Notes under the pieces: model-generated | What the model was told of the DNA's origin: nothing | The model's database searches: none | The model's input: the letters and a program-made list of their open reading frames with translations, nothing else | Program-made: the position numbers and the translations under genes | Source of the DNA: Tanypteryx hageni | Lineage: Eukaryota > Arthropoda > Insecta > Odonata > Petaluridae | Direction: 5' to 3' | DNA length: 64,000 bases | Assembly (NCBI GenBank): GCA_028673005.1 | Contig: CM054116.1 | Location: forward strand, 23,847,840 to 23,911,839 | In this document: in pieces, positions 12,001 through 22,069 of the stretch | Numbering within the stretch: the stretch's first letter is position 1 | How the letters are laid out: each line of letters opens with the position of its first letter

Positions 12001-12427
12001 TACATTTCCTCTGTGCATCCCCTAGGGTAGTCCCCACCCGGAGATCCGATTGGGGGACTATTTTACCTCCGGAATATTTTACCCCAGAAAGATCCATAGA
12101 GGTATTTTCAGCTTTTCAGCCTATCATGGGAAATATAATGAGGTAGTTTCCCCTTGCTTTCCTCATCGCAGTTTCACAGAGTGATTACCCATCTGTAGCT
12201 GTTCAGATTCACATGATCACCACCTACAGAGGTACTGTGCAAGCTGCTGCCCTTGCACAGGGGGATGTAAAACCCCCAAGACTGCTTCTTAGTCTGACTC
12301 TTCCCCTCAGACCTTTCCGGCTTGGATGGTCCTACCAGGAGAATTATCTCCCGCCGGCATAGCTCTTTAGTTCGTAAGAGTACACAAACCCTCCCACCTC
12401 TGTAAGGTTATGCAGTCCTTAGGGAGG
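9095..12427 (-). mobile_element. Full-length RTE-clade non-LTR retrotransposon with 12-bp TSD
   Basis: The element is flanked by an exact 12-bp direct repeat, GGACAGGTATAT, at 9083-9094 and 12428-12439. The minus-strand 3' end is a short (ATG/GAT)n microsatellite tail (9095-9110), as is usual for RTE elements rather than poly(A). A 330-bp GC-richer leader (12098-12427) precedes the ORF. Perfect target duplications plus one uninterrupted ORF indicate a recent insertion. A second, truncated and mutated copy is at about 20370-21988. Confidence 0.9.
9131..12097 (-). CDS. RTE LINE polyprotein: AP endonuclease and reverse transcriptase
   Basis: This 988-codon ORF drives target-primed reverse transcription: the endonuclease nicks the target and the RT copies the element RNA from the nick. 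Endonuclease (about residues 44-285): IGTWNVRT with N49, SEVRW with E78, VYMPT, MGDWNS (D183, N185), QIDYI with D250, and SDHNLL with D276/H277. All expected catalytic residues of the APE-type fold are present. Linker about 290-500. RT: DNQFGFRRGRGT (finger), CFVDWEKAFDQV (motif A), RQGCPISPAIFNIY (motif B), KYADDQGL with the YADD box at 743-746, then FKYLGSIL. The C-terminal basic segment includes RKRKANWIGHILRR. Insect annotation often calls such proteins 'craniofacial development protein 2-like'. The start is the first ATG of the open frame; a later start near residue 44 would still keep the endonuclease. No stop or frameshift was seen, so the protein may be competent. Confidence 0.92.
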   Translation of the reverse strand: MDLSGVKYSGGKIVPQSDLRVGTTLGDAQRKCKINKKASSEKLKIGTWNVRTMNSGGKLENLKREMRRNNVGIVGLSEVRWEGEGEINSDEFKIIYSGGEKKERGVGIIMRKEIAERISKVVTVNDRLIAVKLQMEPVDMLIIQVYMPTTNAGDDEVDEIYEQIMEILEDEGNGRITTIVMGDWNSVVGEGQEDNIVGKYGLGKRNERGDKLVEFCHRNRLIVTNTWFKHHQRRLYTWRSPGDQRRYQIDYILVNERFRNSIKNVKTLPGADMDSDHNLLVANIQCRLKSVRRNIRVNKKWNLEELLKNKEAIMTELEERLGERAEENRKNVDEEWRYIHSNIKDVMEKKVGKITGERNKKPWITAAMLQKMEERRKWKNINTEEGQRKYKELNNALRRETDKAREQWINEKCEEIVECERICRTDLMYSKARELFKKKARKIGRKGIMNKSGKIVSEPDNVKNVWKEYIEVLYDKEGKPRNIELNEEEDVEEDQLGPSILESEVKRAIDDMKRRKAVRSDDIPVDVLKVLGSKAVKQLTKFFNQVYDTGIWPEDFLDVVMVPLEKKNNAKCCKDYRTISLISHTAKVLTRIITKRIECKIEKELQDNQFGFRRGRGTRDAIGCMRMMTERALEVNKGMYFCFVDWEKAFDQVKWDKMLGILNKIGIDWKDKRLLKNLYFDQKIRVRVEGEETESTSIGRGVRQGCPISPAIFNIYAETITEEALMEEKGFKIGGESITTIKYADDQGLIAEGEKELQRMTDRLVEVGQQYGMKINTEKTKVMVVSKEHKELNIMVNGQKLEQVSSFKYLGSILAQDGSSTQDIRSRIAMAKAAFNEKKELLTSKKINLETRKKLAKCYIWSIALYGAEMWTVRRKEEKYLESFEMWVWRRMMKVKWTERKRNEEVLEMVGEERTLIKTIRKRKANWIGHILRRQCLQRTILEGKISGRRGRGRKRIGILDNIKQGYNTYRGIKEASREREKWRQRFS

Positions 12428-12707
12428 GGACAGGTATATAAGTCTTCGAAAAAGAAAAAATGAAAAACACAACATAGTTCTAATGAAAATCGATAAAATT
12501 AATGGTAAATAGGAAGTTTTGGAGCTATGTCATAGAAGTTAAGCCAGCGAGGTGGGTGACCAAAAAAAATATCTTCATTTTTATTATGATATTTTTAAAA
12601 AGATAATTTTTTAGATCTGAGATTTAAACCCTCAAAAGTTCGACCCCCAATTTTTTGCACAAAAATTTGGTCTTAAAAACTCGAACTATAAATGAGTATA
12701 TACGATA

Positions 12708-13260
12708 AATTGTTCAATAAACACTTTTTAACAGTAGTTTTAAACTTATTTAGGGATTTTATATCAGTAGGTAATTTATTATATAATAGGGTAACTGTAT
12801 AATATGGACTTTTATCAGTTATTTAAAATTATATGTTACATGATGTATGTTTAGAATATGGCATGTGGAGTAGCAGTGTTCTTGTCTATTAAGACTGAAA
12901 AGATGAGAATGGGTTTTTGCAAATGTTGCAGCTTTGAGAATGAGCGTGCATGGGAGAGAAAGAATATAGTAAGTTTGGAAGATGGTTTACACTGGGAATG
13001 GCTCTAATAGCTCTTTTCTTTAGTCTAAAAATGTGGTACATATGGCAGGATCTGGCCCAAAAAATTATGCCATATCTACTTGGAGTAAAAATATGCAAAG
13101 TAAATTTGTAGAGTCACATTTGAGAAAATTGAGTAAAATAAATCTTTTAGCAAATAAATATATGAGTGCAATTTATTGGCTAGATAATCAATATGTTTCG
13201 ACGAGTCATGAGTATCAGTTAAATTAATACCAAAGAATTTCACTGAGCTGCAGTTTGTGA
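12708..13260 (-). pseudogene. Jockey/CR1-like LINE ORF2, C-terminal RT part
   Basis: Minus-strand reading gives KFFGINLTDTHDSSKHIDYL, then LLKDLFYSIFSNVTLQIYFA, then RYGIIFWARSCHMYHIFRLK followed by KRAIRAI, and finally YNKLPTDIKSLNKFKTTVKK. These are the thumb and C-terminal signatures of Jockey/CR1-type ORF2. The RT palm that should precede them is absent; a hAT element lies where it would be. Downstream, the last codons continue beyond the pogo insertion at 6872. Frame changes show it is dead. Confidence 0.8.
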
Positions 13261-13286
13261 GTGAGAGATTGTAATTTATTTAAGTA

Positions 13287-13530
13287 ATTTATGTTATTTG
13301 GCAAGAAAATCGTTTGCGAATTGCACCTTATATAGTTTTACGTAAATTAACAGATAAACTTACAGTTTTATAAAAACAAAAATATTAAATATTTTTTGGT
13401 ACAAAATTTAACTAACTATATTTTATTTGGCAAGAAAATCACTTTGTCATTTGTACTTTGTATAGGTATAAATAAGAAACAGATAAACTTACAAGTATAT
13501 GAAATAGGAACATATTAAACATTATTGAGT
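13287..13530. repeat. Diverged tandem duplication, about 120 bp unit
   Basis: Two diverged units start at about 13290 and about 13425. Each contains TTATTTGGCAAGAAAATC, a TTTG..(A/C)TTG.AC block, then CAGATAAACTTACA and a run ending in ATATTAAA. They lie directly downstream of the hAT transposase stop codon and may be subterminal repeats of that element, which often carry transposase-binding sites. Confidence 0.55.
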
Positions 13531-13569
13531 AAAGAAATAGGTCAACAAATATTTAAACAGAAAGAAAAA

Positions 13570-16092
13570 TCACTTAGTGAATTGAACTTTTCTAGTTTTC
13601 ATTAATGAAAATTCTCGAATAATATCATATATATCAAGTTGATCCAAAATATCTGACTCTATTGATATAATGGCAAGATTTGAAAGTCTGTCTTGTACCA
13701 TTGTGGAGCGCAAGTAGTTTTTAATAATTTTAAGTTCAGAAAAGGACCGTTCCGCAGATGCTACAGATACTGGTAATGACAAAAGAATCCAAAGAGCAAT
13801 TGTAAAGTTTGGATAAACTGTGATTAAGTCGTTTGAATAAATATACTGAATTATCTGATATATATCGTTTTTAAAATTAGAAATAAATGGTTGACAGTGT
13901 AAAATTTCTTCGCATAAATCGTCTGCGTCAATGTCTGAACAATTCTCATGTGTTAATTTTTGTCCTAACTTTTTACAACAAGATAATAAATATTCTTTAT
14001 TTTGTGGAGTACTTAACAAATACAAAAACTGAAATGAATTCATATGTTCTTTTAATAAAGTAAATCTTTCCTGCAAAGATTGTAATGTTTGATCTATTAT
14101 GCAGAGAAAAAAATTTATTTTAAATGAAATTTCAGGATCTACTATATTTTCATCTTCATGTTCGTAATCAAAATGTGTTGTCTTTTTACGTCGCCTTAGT
14201 GGTCTACTACCACAAAATACAGATTCTGCGTCAAATTTTGCTGCTATTAATTTTGAGCTTTCTACAATTTCTTTGAAAGTTTCATCAGACCTATAAGCAT
14301 TTAAAAATTGATTTAGATCATTCAGTGCATCTAAAGCAAGTTGGAGATTCATAGATGAAGACTGCAGTATTTTGCTGACAAAGTTCACTTTATTTAAAAT
14401 ATCATACCAAACTCTAATACAACAAATAAATGTAAATGTAGCAATTTTTTCACCTAGACATTTTGCCTGATATTTGGATTGTTCATCCAGTTTTGAAGAG
14501 TCATTACAAATTTCAAATAAAGCATCATACACTTCAGGTAAATATTTATGAAGGGGTTTTATGGCATCAATTCTGCTCGACCACCGTGTTTCAGATAATG
14601 GCTTTAAGGTTAAATCAATTACATGAGTAGTTAAAATATTCCATCGGTAAACAGAAGAGGAAAAAAAATTATATAACTCTTGTACTATATTAAAGAAACC
14701 AATAGTTTCATGATTTATATTCGCAGCGTCATTAACTATCAGGTTTAGACTATGATTTGAACATGGGACATAAAATGCATGGAGATTTAAATCTAAAATT
14801 CTTTTTTGTAAACCTATATTTTTGCTCAGTAAATCAGTAAGAAATATTGTCAATCCAGCCCCTGTAGCATCTGAAATTGGATAGAATGCTAAAAAGTGTT
14901 CATGCATTTCAACACTTTTATATCCTGAATTGAAATGAATGAATCTGACTATCACACTTATTTGTTCAGTATGTGATATGTCCAGAGTACAATCTAAAAT
15001 AATTGAAAAATATTTGTTTTGTTGACACAGGTTAATAATATTATTTTTAATATTTGATGCCAATAAAGTGAGTATTTCATTTTGAATTTTATCTCCTAAA
15101 TAGGAGGGCATATTTTTAAAGTCAGGATCATTAGCTACACATTGCGTGTGTTCTGATATAAAAGGATCAAACTTTTCTAGCATCTCAATGCATTTTTAAA
15201 AATTGCCATTGTTGTGATCGTAAAGTTTATTACTTTTACCACAAAGAGCTAGATTTTGTTTGCCTAAAAACTGTACTACAAAAATTATTCTTTTTATAAC
15301 TTCATACCAACATTTCCTTTCATTATCTAAAACTGTTTGTTGGAAATGATCAATACAAGTTTTATTTTTTAAGGATGTAATTAATTCTGTCCATTTTTTG
15401 TAATTGTTCAAATGATTTAAATTTCTCTCATGACAATTCAGGTACATTGCAAGATGTTGCCAGTCATTAAGTCCCTGAATAAATTTATTATGTTCGGAAT
15501 TGTAAAGTTCGAAAAGTTTGCAGCAAAAGCAATAAACTGCGTTTTTTGAAACTGAATAAATTAACCAATTTCTTTTGTATTCTTTGCCATTTTTTAAATG
15601 CCTTTTATGATATGTATGTGAAAATTTTCGTCCGGAAGAATCGTGTGGAAAATTTAAATTTTTAATTTGTTTAGGACCCGTTTCTAAAATGGCTTGCCTT
15701 GTTGTATGAGAAAATGTTTCTGGCCAAAGTCCGGGATAATCAAAATTAAAGACACTTATTGTACCTTCAGTAGATTCTACTTTTTCCAAATTAACGAAAA
15801 TGTCTTCAGTATCTTCACTTATTGTTTCTTCTGTATTGTCTTTGGGCCCCAGATAAGTGACAGTTTCTTCAGCATGTTCACTATCTTCACTGGAATTCTT
15901 TTCCAACTGACTGATTGTATCAAAAATATCCTTACTGCAACGAGGAACTGGCACCGAGTCATTCTTCGTTACTTGTTCAGTGAAGTACTGAGTAATTCTG
16001 GAAGCATTTCTCTCTCTTTCCTCTTCCCGTTTTCTTTTATTTATTAAATTTTGATACCCGGAAAGTTTCTTTTTCATTTCCTCTTGGAACAT
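13570..16092 (-). pseudogene. hAT-family (ZMYM1/DUF4371-like) transposase with one in-frame stop
   Basis: Two minus-strand frames (16092-15196, 298 codons; 15183-13570, 537 codons) lie in the same phase. They are separated only by a TAA and four sense codons, so a single nonsense codon breaks a protein of about 840 residues. N-part: low-complexity charged tail, then a TTF-type zinc finger around residues 149-221 (FPHDSSGRKF, NWLIYS, YCFCCKLF, then WQHL and C220/H221). C-part: ILDCTLDISHTEQ with a likely catalytic Asp (D64 of the second frame), a DUF4371-like region, and the hAT dimerisation region near its end (LPVSVASAERSFSELKII, then RLSNLAIISIE), which holds the conserved Trp/Glu helix. 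In domesticated or active relatives such proteins bind the element ends as multimers. The open frame suggests recent activity. Terminal inverted repeats and an 8-bp duplication could not be placed with confidence. Confidence 0.85.
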
Positions 16093-16164
16093 GTTCCAAA
16101 AATCTAATTAAAGAAAAAAGTACTCAATTTTAATAAATTTTATTATTAAAATTCGAAATTAGGT

Positions 16165-17480
16165 ATATTTTTTATAATATTAATAAAAAACTTTGGTACA
16201 ATTATTACAATGAATATTCCATGTATAAATGTACTAACTTAAATAAAAATTGTCAAGAGTCAAATAAATGTAATGGGAATGTCTAGGATATTCCTCTGTA
16301 GGTTATGCTTGTTGCCAAGTCTGTGTATTTTATGATTTTTGGAAAACAAAAGTAATTATTGAAAATGTTGGCTATTTAGCATGAGTCTGTTATTAATTTG
16401 GTGTTCTGTTTTAGCTCTAGGTTTTTTATGTTGATACTATGGGATTGAGAAGAATTTTTAATGTTATGCCCCAAGGCTTGGCTTGGAATATTTGATTTAC
16501 TGATGCAATTGTCATTAAAAGTTTTTTGCCATTTTTATTTATTGCTTGTAGGACTTAAGTGAATACCTGTAGTTAGATAACAATTGGCTGTCATTAGAAG
16601 TTTTTGTTTTAAGTGCTATCAACTTGAATCCTATTTTTTAAGTTCTGGGATTATCCAGTTTGATTTGACACATTTAGTATATAAGGTCATGGGGAAAGAG
16701 AGATTAAAGTGGTAAATGAAGATATTAAGAAAAGTATTAAACTTGTAATCATCTGAGATGATTCATGTATGTGTTGCCAGTTCACTTGAGATAACCTAGT
16801 CTGAAATCATATATCTCATTTGTGCCAAACTTTCTCTTGTAGAATTGCAATTTATTCATGAAGTCGGATTTTATGGGAAGTGCTAGTAGCTGTGCTAAGT
16901 GGCCAGAGAAAGGGAGAATAATCATGGCACTACTATGTTGACTTAAGGAATTGGGAATGAAAATATTATCAATGGTGGCAAATGAAGAATAAGTTATTCT
17001 TGTGGGACTAGAGAAGTTGGGAGACAGCTTAAAAGTGGATGTTAAATCTAAAAATAATGATTTTGAGCTGTTGTTGTTAGTTATTAAACTGAAGTTTTGA
17101 CTTGTGTTTCTTGGTGAGGAAATTAAGAATTAATTCGAGTTAGGAATAACCATGCTTGTTTGGGGACCGTTGAAAAACTATTTGGTTCTGTACTTGTGCA
17201 AAAAACTGAATGGTTGCTCCTTATATGCATTTTTTATATCTAACGGGTTGTCCACTTCATTTTTTGTATCTTGCTGAGTTGTGGAAGGATTATGCACTAA
17301 TGTGGTGTCGCATTGGAGAATTTTCGAATAGGAACCGTTCTTGCAGTCGTTGACGCTTCTTATGTGAGCCATACCTTCAGTTTTATTATTTTGATCTTCA
17401 TTCTCAGAAGAAGCTGATGTTTACCACTATAAAATTTTTGAAAGAATTAAATGGATTGCATGTTGAACTAACTTACAAAG
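16165..17480 (-). pseudogene. Jockey/CR1-like LINE, endonuclease and linker part
   Basis: Minus-strand reading near 16870-17100 gives LFLDLTSTFKLSPNFSSPTR, then ITYSSFATIDNIFIPNS and IILPFSGHLAQLLAL. This is the end of an APE-type endonuclease, with the usual SDH box changed to SGH. Near 16680-16760 comes FNTFLNIFIYHFNLSFPHDL, and near 16350-16400 LITDS followed by IANIFNNYF, both typical linker text before the RT. It is the 5' portion of the same kind of LINE whose C-terminus lies at 12708-13260. The hAT element separates them and the RT palm is missing. Multiple stops and frameshifts. Confidence 0.7.
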
Positions 17481-17527
17481 TTGATAGTAGCTCAATAACT
17501 TTGGCTAAGATTAATAAAGGTAAAATA

Positions 17528-17620
17528 CTCCTTTAGCCAAGCAATTAGAGGGTTACAACACCCAATGCATTTCGCCCACAAGGTGGGCATCGTCAGGGGT
17601 AAAACCTGTTTCAACAGTGA
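17528..17620 (-). repeat. Short dispersed element related to 8283-8430
   Basis: It aligns with the insert in the pogo transposase: CTCCTTTAGCCAA, a variable part, CCCAATGCATTTCGCCCAC and GTGGGCATCGTCAGGGG. Downstream (17620-17760) the two copies do not align convincingly. Confidence 0.6.
17559..17601 (-). ncRNA. Hammerhead-ribozyme-like motif 2 (best candidate)
   Basis: Minus strand: TACCC (stem I), CTGACGA (core), one extra T, GCCCAC-CTT-GTGGGC (perfect six-pair stem II), GAAA (core), palindrome ATGCAT as loopless stem III, T at the cleavage position, and GGGTG closing stem I with five pairs (one G-T). It has the same architecture as the motifs at 8327-8365 and 34782-34820. Short-stem-III type I hammerheads are known from Penelope-like elements and retrozymes. 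The extra base after CUGANGA is the main doubt. Confidence 0.5.
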
Positions 17621-17864
17621 CTGAAAGCCAACTGCATAAATTATACCACCAGTAGTATAAACAATTGAACGGGTAAATTATATCACCAGCAGTAAAAACT
17701 ATTGAGTGGCTCATGTTGTAAATATTACGTTTTCTCCATGTATGATATCAAGTATCTCCACACTTCGCATTAATATATAGTTGAAAAGCCACCCAACGTT
17801 TACGCGAAAGCTGTAATTATTGTCTTGTTTTTTTTTGTTTTAGTGCACTTAAACGTATATAAAA

Positions 17865-18053
17865 GTTGGATGGAAAAAATATCGAACATTCTCATAGTGA
17901 GAGAGGTCGCTTTATTTATTTGTATCTACTATTCAAACTGTGCGCGCGGGGCATCCTTCGCATCAAATATTTTTAACAGTAAATTCAAATAAATAAAGCT
18001 ACCTCTCTCTCTATGACAGTGTTCGATATTTTTTCCGGCTTTTTAAATGTAGA
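17865..18053. repeat. Foldback element with about 55-bp arms
   Basis: The left arm (about 17868-17923: AAAAAATATCGAACA, then GTGAGAGAGGT, then CTTTATTTATTTG) is nearly the reverse complement of the right arm (about 17985-18042: CAAATAAATAAAG, then ACCTCTCTCTC, then TGTTCGATATTTTTT). The spacer is about 60 bp and GC-richer (GTGCGCGCGGGGC). This looks like a miniature inverted-repeat element. Its superfamily is not clear. Confidence 0.65.
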
Positions 18054-18380
18054 TACAGTAAAACCTCGTTTCTGCGGACCCAGTTCTTAAGCCGAACCGG
18101 CTTTTTGTCCAGTGAACCACGCGAGTCACGCAAGGCACCCTGCTTCCTCGGTCTGCTCTCGACCGCTGCATTGGATATAAGCCGTATGACTTCGTTCAGA
18201 AATGTCCTTTTTGTGCCCCAACACTGTTTTGTGTGTTTATAGTAGTTTTTGGTGTGTTCATAATGGCAGTATTTTCGCCTCGATCTTACAGACTACCGCC
18301 CAAAGACTACTACTACCCCTATCGCCTAATCCGGACAGCCCTTTCCCCCATATAGTCCATAGAATCGAGGCTCTACAGTA
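18054..18380. mobile_element. Probable Tigger-like miniature element
   Basis: The left end TACAGTAAAACCTCG and then TCTGCGGAC resembles Tigger/pogo termini (CAGT.AAACCTCG). The right end, reverse-complemented, reads TACTGTAGAGCCTCG and then TCTATGGAC. The termini are imperfect inverted repeats at TA. The interior is GC-richer than its surroundings and has no transposase. Confidence 0.4.
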
Positions 18381-19460
18381 TTTTACAAGCGCAACAAATG
18401 CTCTTTTAGAGAGTGCGGGGTCTCTGTGTAAACGCGGAGCCCGCTGCAGTCGTACCGTTGGCACCGCCATCAATGTTAATTTGTGAGGAAAGTCAAAGAT
18501 AGGATTCAAAGGAAAAATCTCACAACGTATAATGTAGCCTATGTGTTCACCATTAATAGAAACAAATTCATTCAAGGCATAAAAATAAATAACTACATCA
18601 TACTAATCCAAGTTGTTTTAGAATTGTTTTGCAAGTAAAACAAGACTTTGCGATGATCTGATACAAGATATGTGATAGTAATGTATAATTGAAATAACTC
18701 TCATAAATAGCTGGAAAAAATAAGATTGCCAGAGGTCATCGTTATAAGAGCACCTTACATAACAATAGGCATGTCAACAGGAAGAAAAGAGAATTTTCGT
18801 GTTTACTTTTTCCATTTCTTTTTCTTTCGGCACCAGAGACGCAAAGTTTAATGCGAAGTCTCCCCACTTCCTTCGCTTCGCGACCTTTTTTCGTTACACC
18901 TCTGAGATCTAGGTGATAATTACCTCCTAAATTATATTATGGATTTATTTCTCATCCAAAGATGGAATTTGATAGAAATTGAATTTGGCTTTATGGAGTT
19001 ACTACTGATTTTCATCGTTAAAGACTTAGAAACATTAATTGTACTGAATATATCTCGCGATATTTAAGTGACAGCATATTTCAGTTTCATGGAAAACTAT
19101 TGCATGATGAAGGTAATCTATCGCGGAGGGCAAACAGTAGACTGGGCTGCTTTTTTTATTAGAATGTCCAAAGTTAAACTAAAACTTGAAAAACAAAATA
19201 ACTTTAAGTCACTCAATATTTCCGCATCATGTTTTACGTGAAATTAGGACAGTTTATTTACAAACAACTTGCTATGACTAAATAACTTCTGAAAGGCGAA
19301 AATGATGCGTTAACATGAATTTCCAATTTTGAGGACTTTAGATTAGATTTTCTATTGCACGGAAGATTACAATACTTCCGTCATCACCTAATATAAAACG
19401 CTTGATATCTTTGTCTGCGCGACGGGGATGTCTGCAGGCGGCGTTGGTTGGTCCATGTCA
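18381..19460. other. Unassigned DNA
   Basis: No gene, RNA or clear element end seen. The first 200 bp are GC-richer, the rest AT-rich with many stops in all frames. Confidence 0.35.
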
Positions 19461-19465
19461 AGCTC

Positions 19466-19900
19466 TTAAAACGCGAATAACTCAATGAAATATGCAGATA
19501 TAAACTTCAAATTTGACAGAGATAATCTACTCGGATATGAAAATGCTATGACGTAGATAAATTTACGAAAAACTTCCAGGGTTAGACTCCAGAGGATGAT
19601 TTGCATCGTCTTTTTATGGTGCAGGCTTATCTTCTTTTTGACATTAAAATTCGAAAACATTGACTCACGAGCTTTAGATCTAAACCATTATAACAAAAAG
19701 ATTACAAGGTTTCTTATTCTGTTTTTTTTTCAAATCTAGAATTCGAAATTTCTCATGTTAAACGTTTAATTCGCATATTTTGGGAAAATCTTGCCATTTA
19801 AACGGGATGTTGCCATGCCTACCAATTACATTGTTAAACCTCGAAATCCTATTGTTATTTCAATCCTTATGGATTTAAGTGTGCTTTGAAGGTTTTTAAT
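19466..19900 (-). repeat. Dispersed repeat of the 'CCCGGCG' family, internal part
   Basis: In reverse complement this segment aligns with 32430-32760. Shared blocks are CATAAGGATTGAAATAACAA, TAGGATTTCGAG, GGCAACATCCC, AATGGCAAGATTT, AACGTTTAACATGAG, ACAGAATAAGAAAC and AATGGTTTAGAT. A more diverged relative is at about 59970-60250. No ORF is conserved among the copies. Confidence 0.6.
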
Positions 19901-20368
19901 ACGAGAAGCAGAGAAAGGGGAAAGGACGGGGAAAATCTTTTCATAGCAATCAATATAAACAACATTCGTTGCGTTATTTACGAGAAGGTATACCTAATAA
20001 CATGAAATAAGATTAACTAAATTCAATATTATTGAGAAAGAAACGGTATGAAAATCGTTGCTGGAAGTTTTAATAAACAAACCGAGCATGTAAAATGTTT
20101 ATAGCGTGAAGGATTGTGCGATCGGTTACGGGAGTTAGTTAGAAGAATGGAGTACTTGAGGACGGTTTTGGAAATAGGAAGAGAAAGAGAGGTTTAAAAG
20201 AATCACAAAAATAATAACAAAAGGCTAAGATTTCAGTCTGTTGGTCTAACTAATTAAATTTTAAAAGAAGGGGAGGAGAATGGGTGGGAGGAAGACGGAG
20301 GATGGGAAGCAATGAGCAGGGTGGCGAATAAGAGAGGGATGGAGAAAGAGAAGAAGAAAGAGGTAAAA
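19901..20368. other. Unassigned DNA ending in a purine-rich tract
   Basis: No gene recognised. About 20140-20365 is strongly purine-rich on the plus strand (GA-rich with GGGAGGAAGA units) and borders the truncated RTE copy. Confidence 0.4.
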
Positions 20369-20369
20369 T

Positions 20370-21988
20370 ACTCATCATCATGCTGCTGTCCGAAGACAGG
20401 TTTCAGCTGAATCGCTGCCTTCATCTCTCTCTCTCCCTAGAAGCCTCTTTTATATCTCTATAAGTACTGTATTCTTGCTTTATATTCTCTAATTTTCCTA
20501 TTATTTTTCTCCCTCTTCTTCCGCTAATTTTGCCCTCTAAGATCGTCCTTTGTAATCACTGTCTACTCAATATGTGCCCTATGCAATTTGCTTTTCTTTT
20601 CCTGATTGTTTTTATTAGCATCCTTTCTTCTCCCACCATTTCTAATACTTCTTCGTTTCTCTTTCTCTCTGTCCATTTCACTTTCATCATCCTCCTCCAT
20701 ACCCACATCTCAAAACTTTCTAAATATTTTTCCTCCTTTCTCCTTACCGTCCACGTCTCTGCACCACAAAGAGCTATGCTCCATATGTAGCATTTTGCTA
20801 ATTTCTTCCTTGTTTCTAAATTTATTTTCTTGCTTGTGAGAAGCTCCTTCTTCTCGTCAAATGCTGCTTTTGCCATTGCAATCCTACTTCTGATGTCCTG
20901 TGTAATACTTCCATCCTGCGCTAAAATACTGCTAAGATATTTGAAACTACTTACTTGTTCCAATTTTTGGCCATTTACCATTATATTTAATTCTTTATGT
21001 TCCTTTGAAACCACCATGAGTTTCGTTTTTTCTGCATTGATCTTCATTCCATATTGTTGACCAACCTCCATTAGTCTGTCTGTCATCCTCTGAAGTTCTT
21101 TCTCGTCTTCTGCTAGTAATCCCTGATCATCTGCATATTTAATGGTGGTAATACTTTCACCTCCTATCTTAAATCCTTTCTCTTCCATCAACGCTTCTTC
21201 TGTTATTGTTTCTGCATAAATATTAAATATCGCTGGTGAAATTGGACATCCCTGCCTCACTCCACTCTGTATTGAAGTAGGTACTATATAGTTTCTTCTC
21301 CTTCAACACTTACTCTAATCTTTTGATCTAAGTAGAGGTTTTAAAGACATTTTAATCTTTCCAATCTATTCCAATTTTATTTAAAATGCCCAACATTTTG
21401 TCCCATTTCACTCGGTCAAAAGCTTTCTCCCAATCTACAAAACAAAAATACATATCTTTATTGACTTCTAGCGCTCTTTCTATCATCATCCTCATGCATC
21501 CTATAGCATCTCTCGTCCCCTTTTAAAACCAAACTGATTATCTTGCAGCTCCTTTTTTATTTTACCTTCAATTCTTTTGGTTATTATTCTGGTTAGAACT
21601 TTAGCTGTATGAGAAATTAAACTAATAGTTCTGTAATCCTTACAACATTTTGCATTGTTCTTTTTCTCCAGTGGTACTATAGCAACATCTAAAAAATGTT
21701 CAGGCCATATGCCAGTATCATATGCTTGGTTAAAGAATTTTGTGAGTTGCTTAACTGCTTTCGACCCCAAAACCTTAAGAACGTCCACTGGTATATCATC
21801 ACTCCCAACAGCTTTCCTTCTTTTCATCTCACCAATTACTCTTTTAACTTCAGACTCGAGAATACTTGGTCCTAGCTGGTCTTTTTCCACATCCTGTTTT
21901 TCACCTAATTCAATATTTCTTGGCTTTCCTTCTTTGTCATACAGCACCTCAATGTATTCTTTCCAGACATTCTTTGCATTATCTGGCA
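20370..21988 (-). pseudogene. 5'-truncated second copy of the RTE LINE
   Basis: The minus strand is nearly identical in long stretches to 9095-10735 of the full-length copy, from the (ATG)n tail to the codons for SGAxxVK upstream of the RT finger, where similarity stops abruptly near 21988. Two long frames remain: one from RQGCPISPAIFNIY through KYADDQGL to KYLSSIL (21260-20556), and one covering LISHTAKVLTRIITKR and DNQFGF (22046-21501). A deletion of about 10 bp near 21520 and other indels around 21280-21350 shift the frame. 5' truncation is usual for LINE insertion. No convincing target duplication was found. Confidence 0.9.
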
Positions 21989-22069
21989 GAGAGGGAATAA
22001 TGGGAAGTACCTTAATTTTAATACATAATCTGCACATACCCGTCATATTTGACCGGCAATTACGCTAGT

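Larger units (their letters stand above)
6873..12707 (-). mobile_element. pogo/Tigger-type DNA transposon, carrying a nested RTE LINE
   Basis: The left end reads TACCGTATATACTCGTGTAT and then TTCGAC. The right end, reverse-complemented, reads TATCGTATATACTCATTTAT and then TTCGAG. These are imperfect terminal inverted repeats beginning at TA, as expected for pogo/Tigger. Between them on the minus strand lie pieces of a pogo/CENP-B-like transposase (7502-8555). A full-length RTE LINE (9095-12427) has inserted inside the element, accounting for more than half of its length. The element itself sits in the C-terminal codons of an older LINE. Confidence 0.75.

Noticed and set aside
21988..22010. 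Target duplication for the truncated RTE copy (GAAAGAGG versus GAGAGGGA)
   Set aside because: Too imperfect and embedded in purine-rich low-complexity DNA to be convincing.
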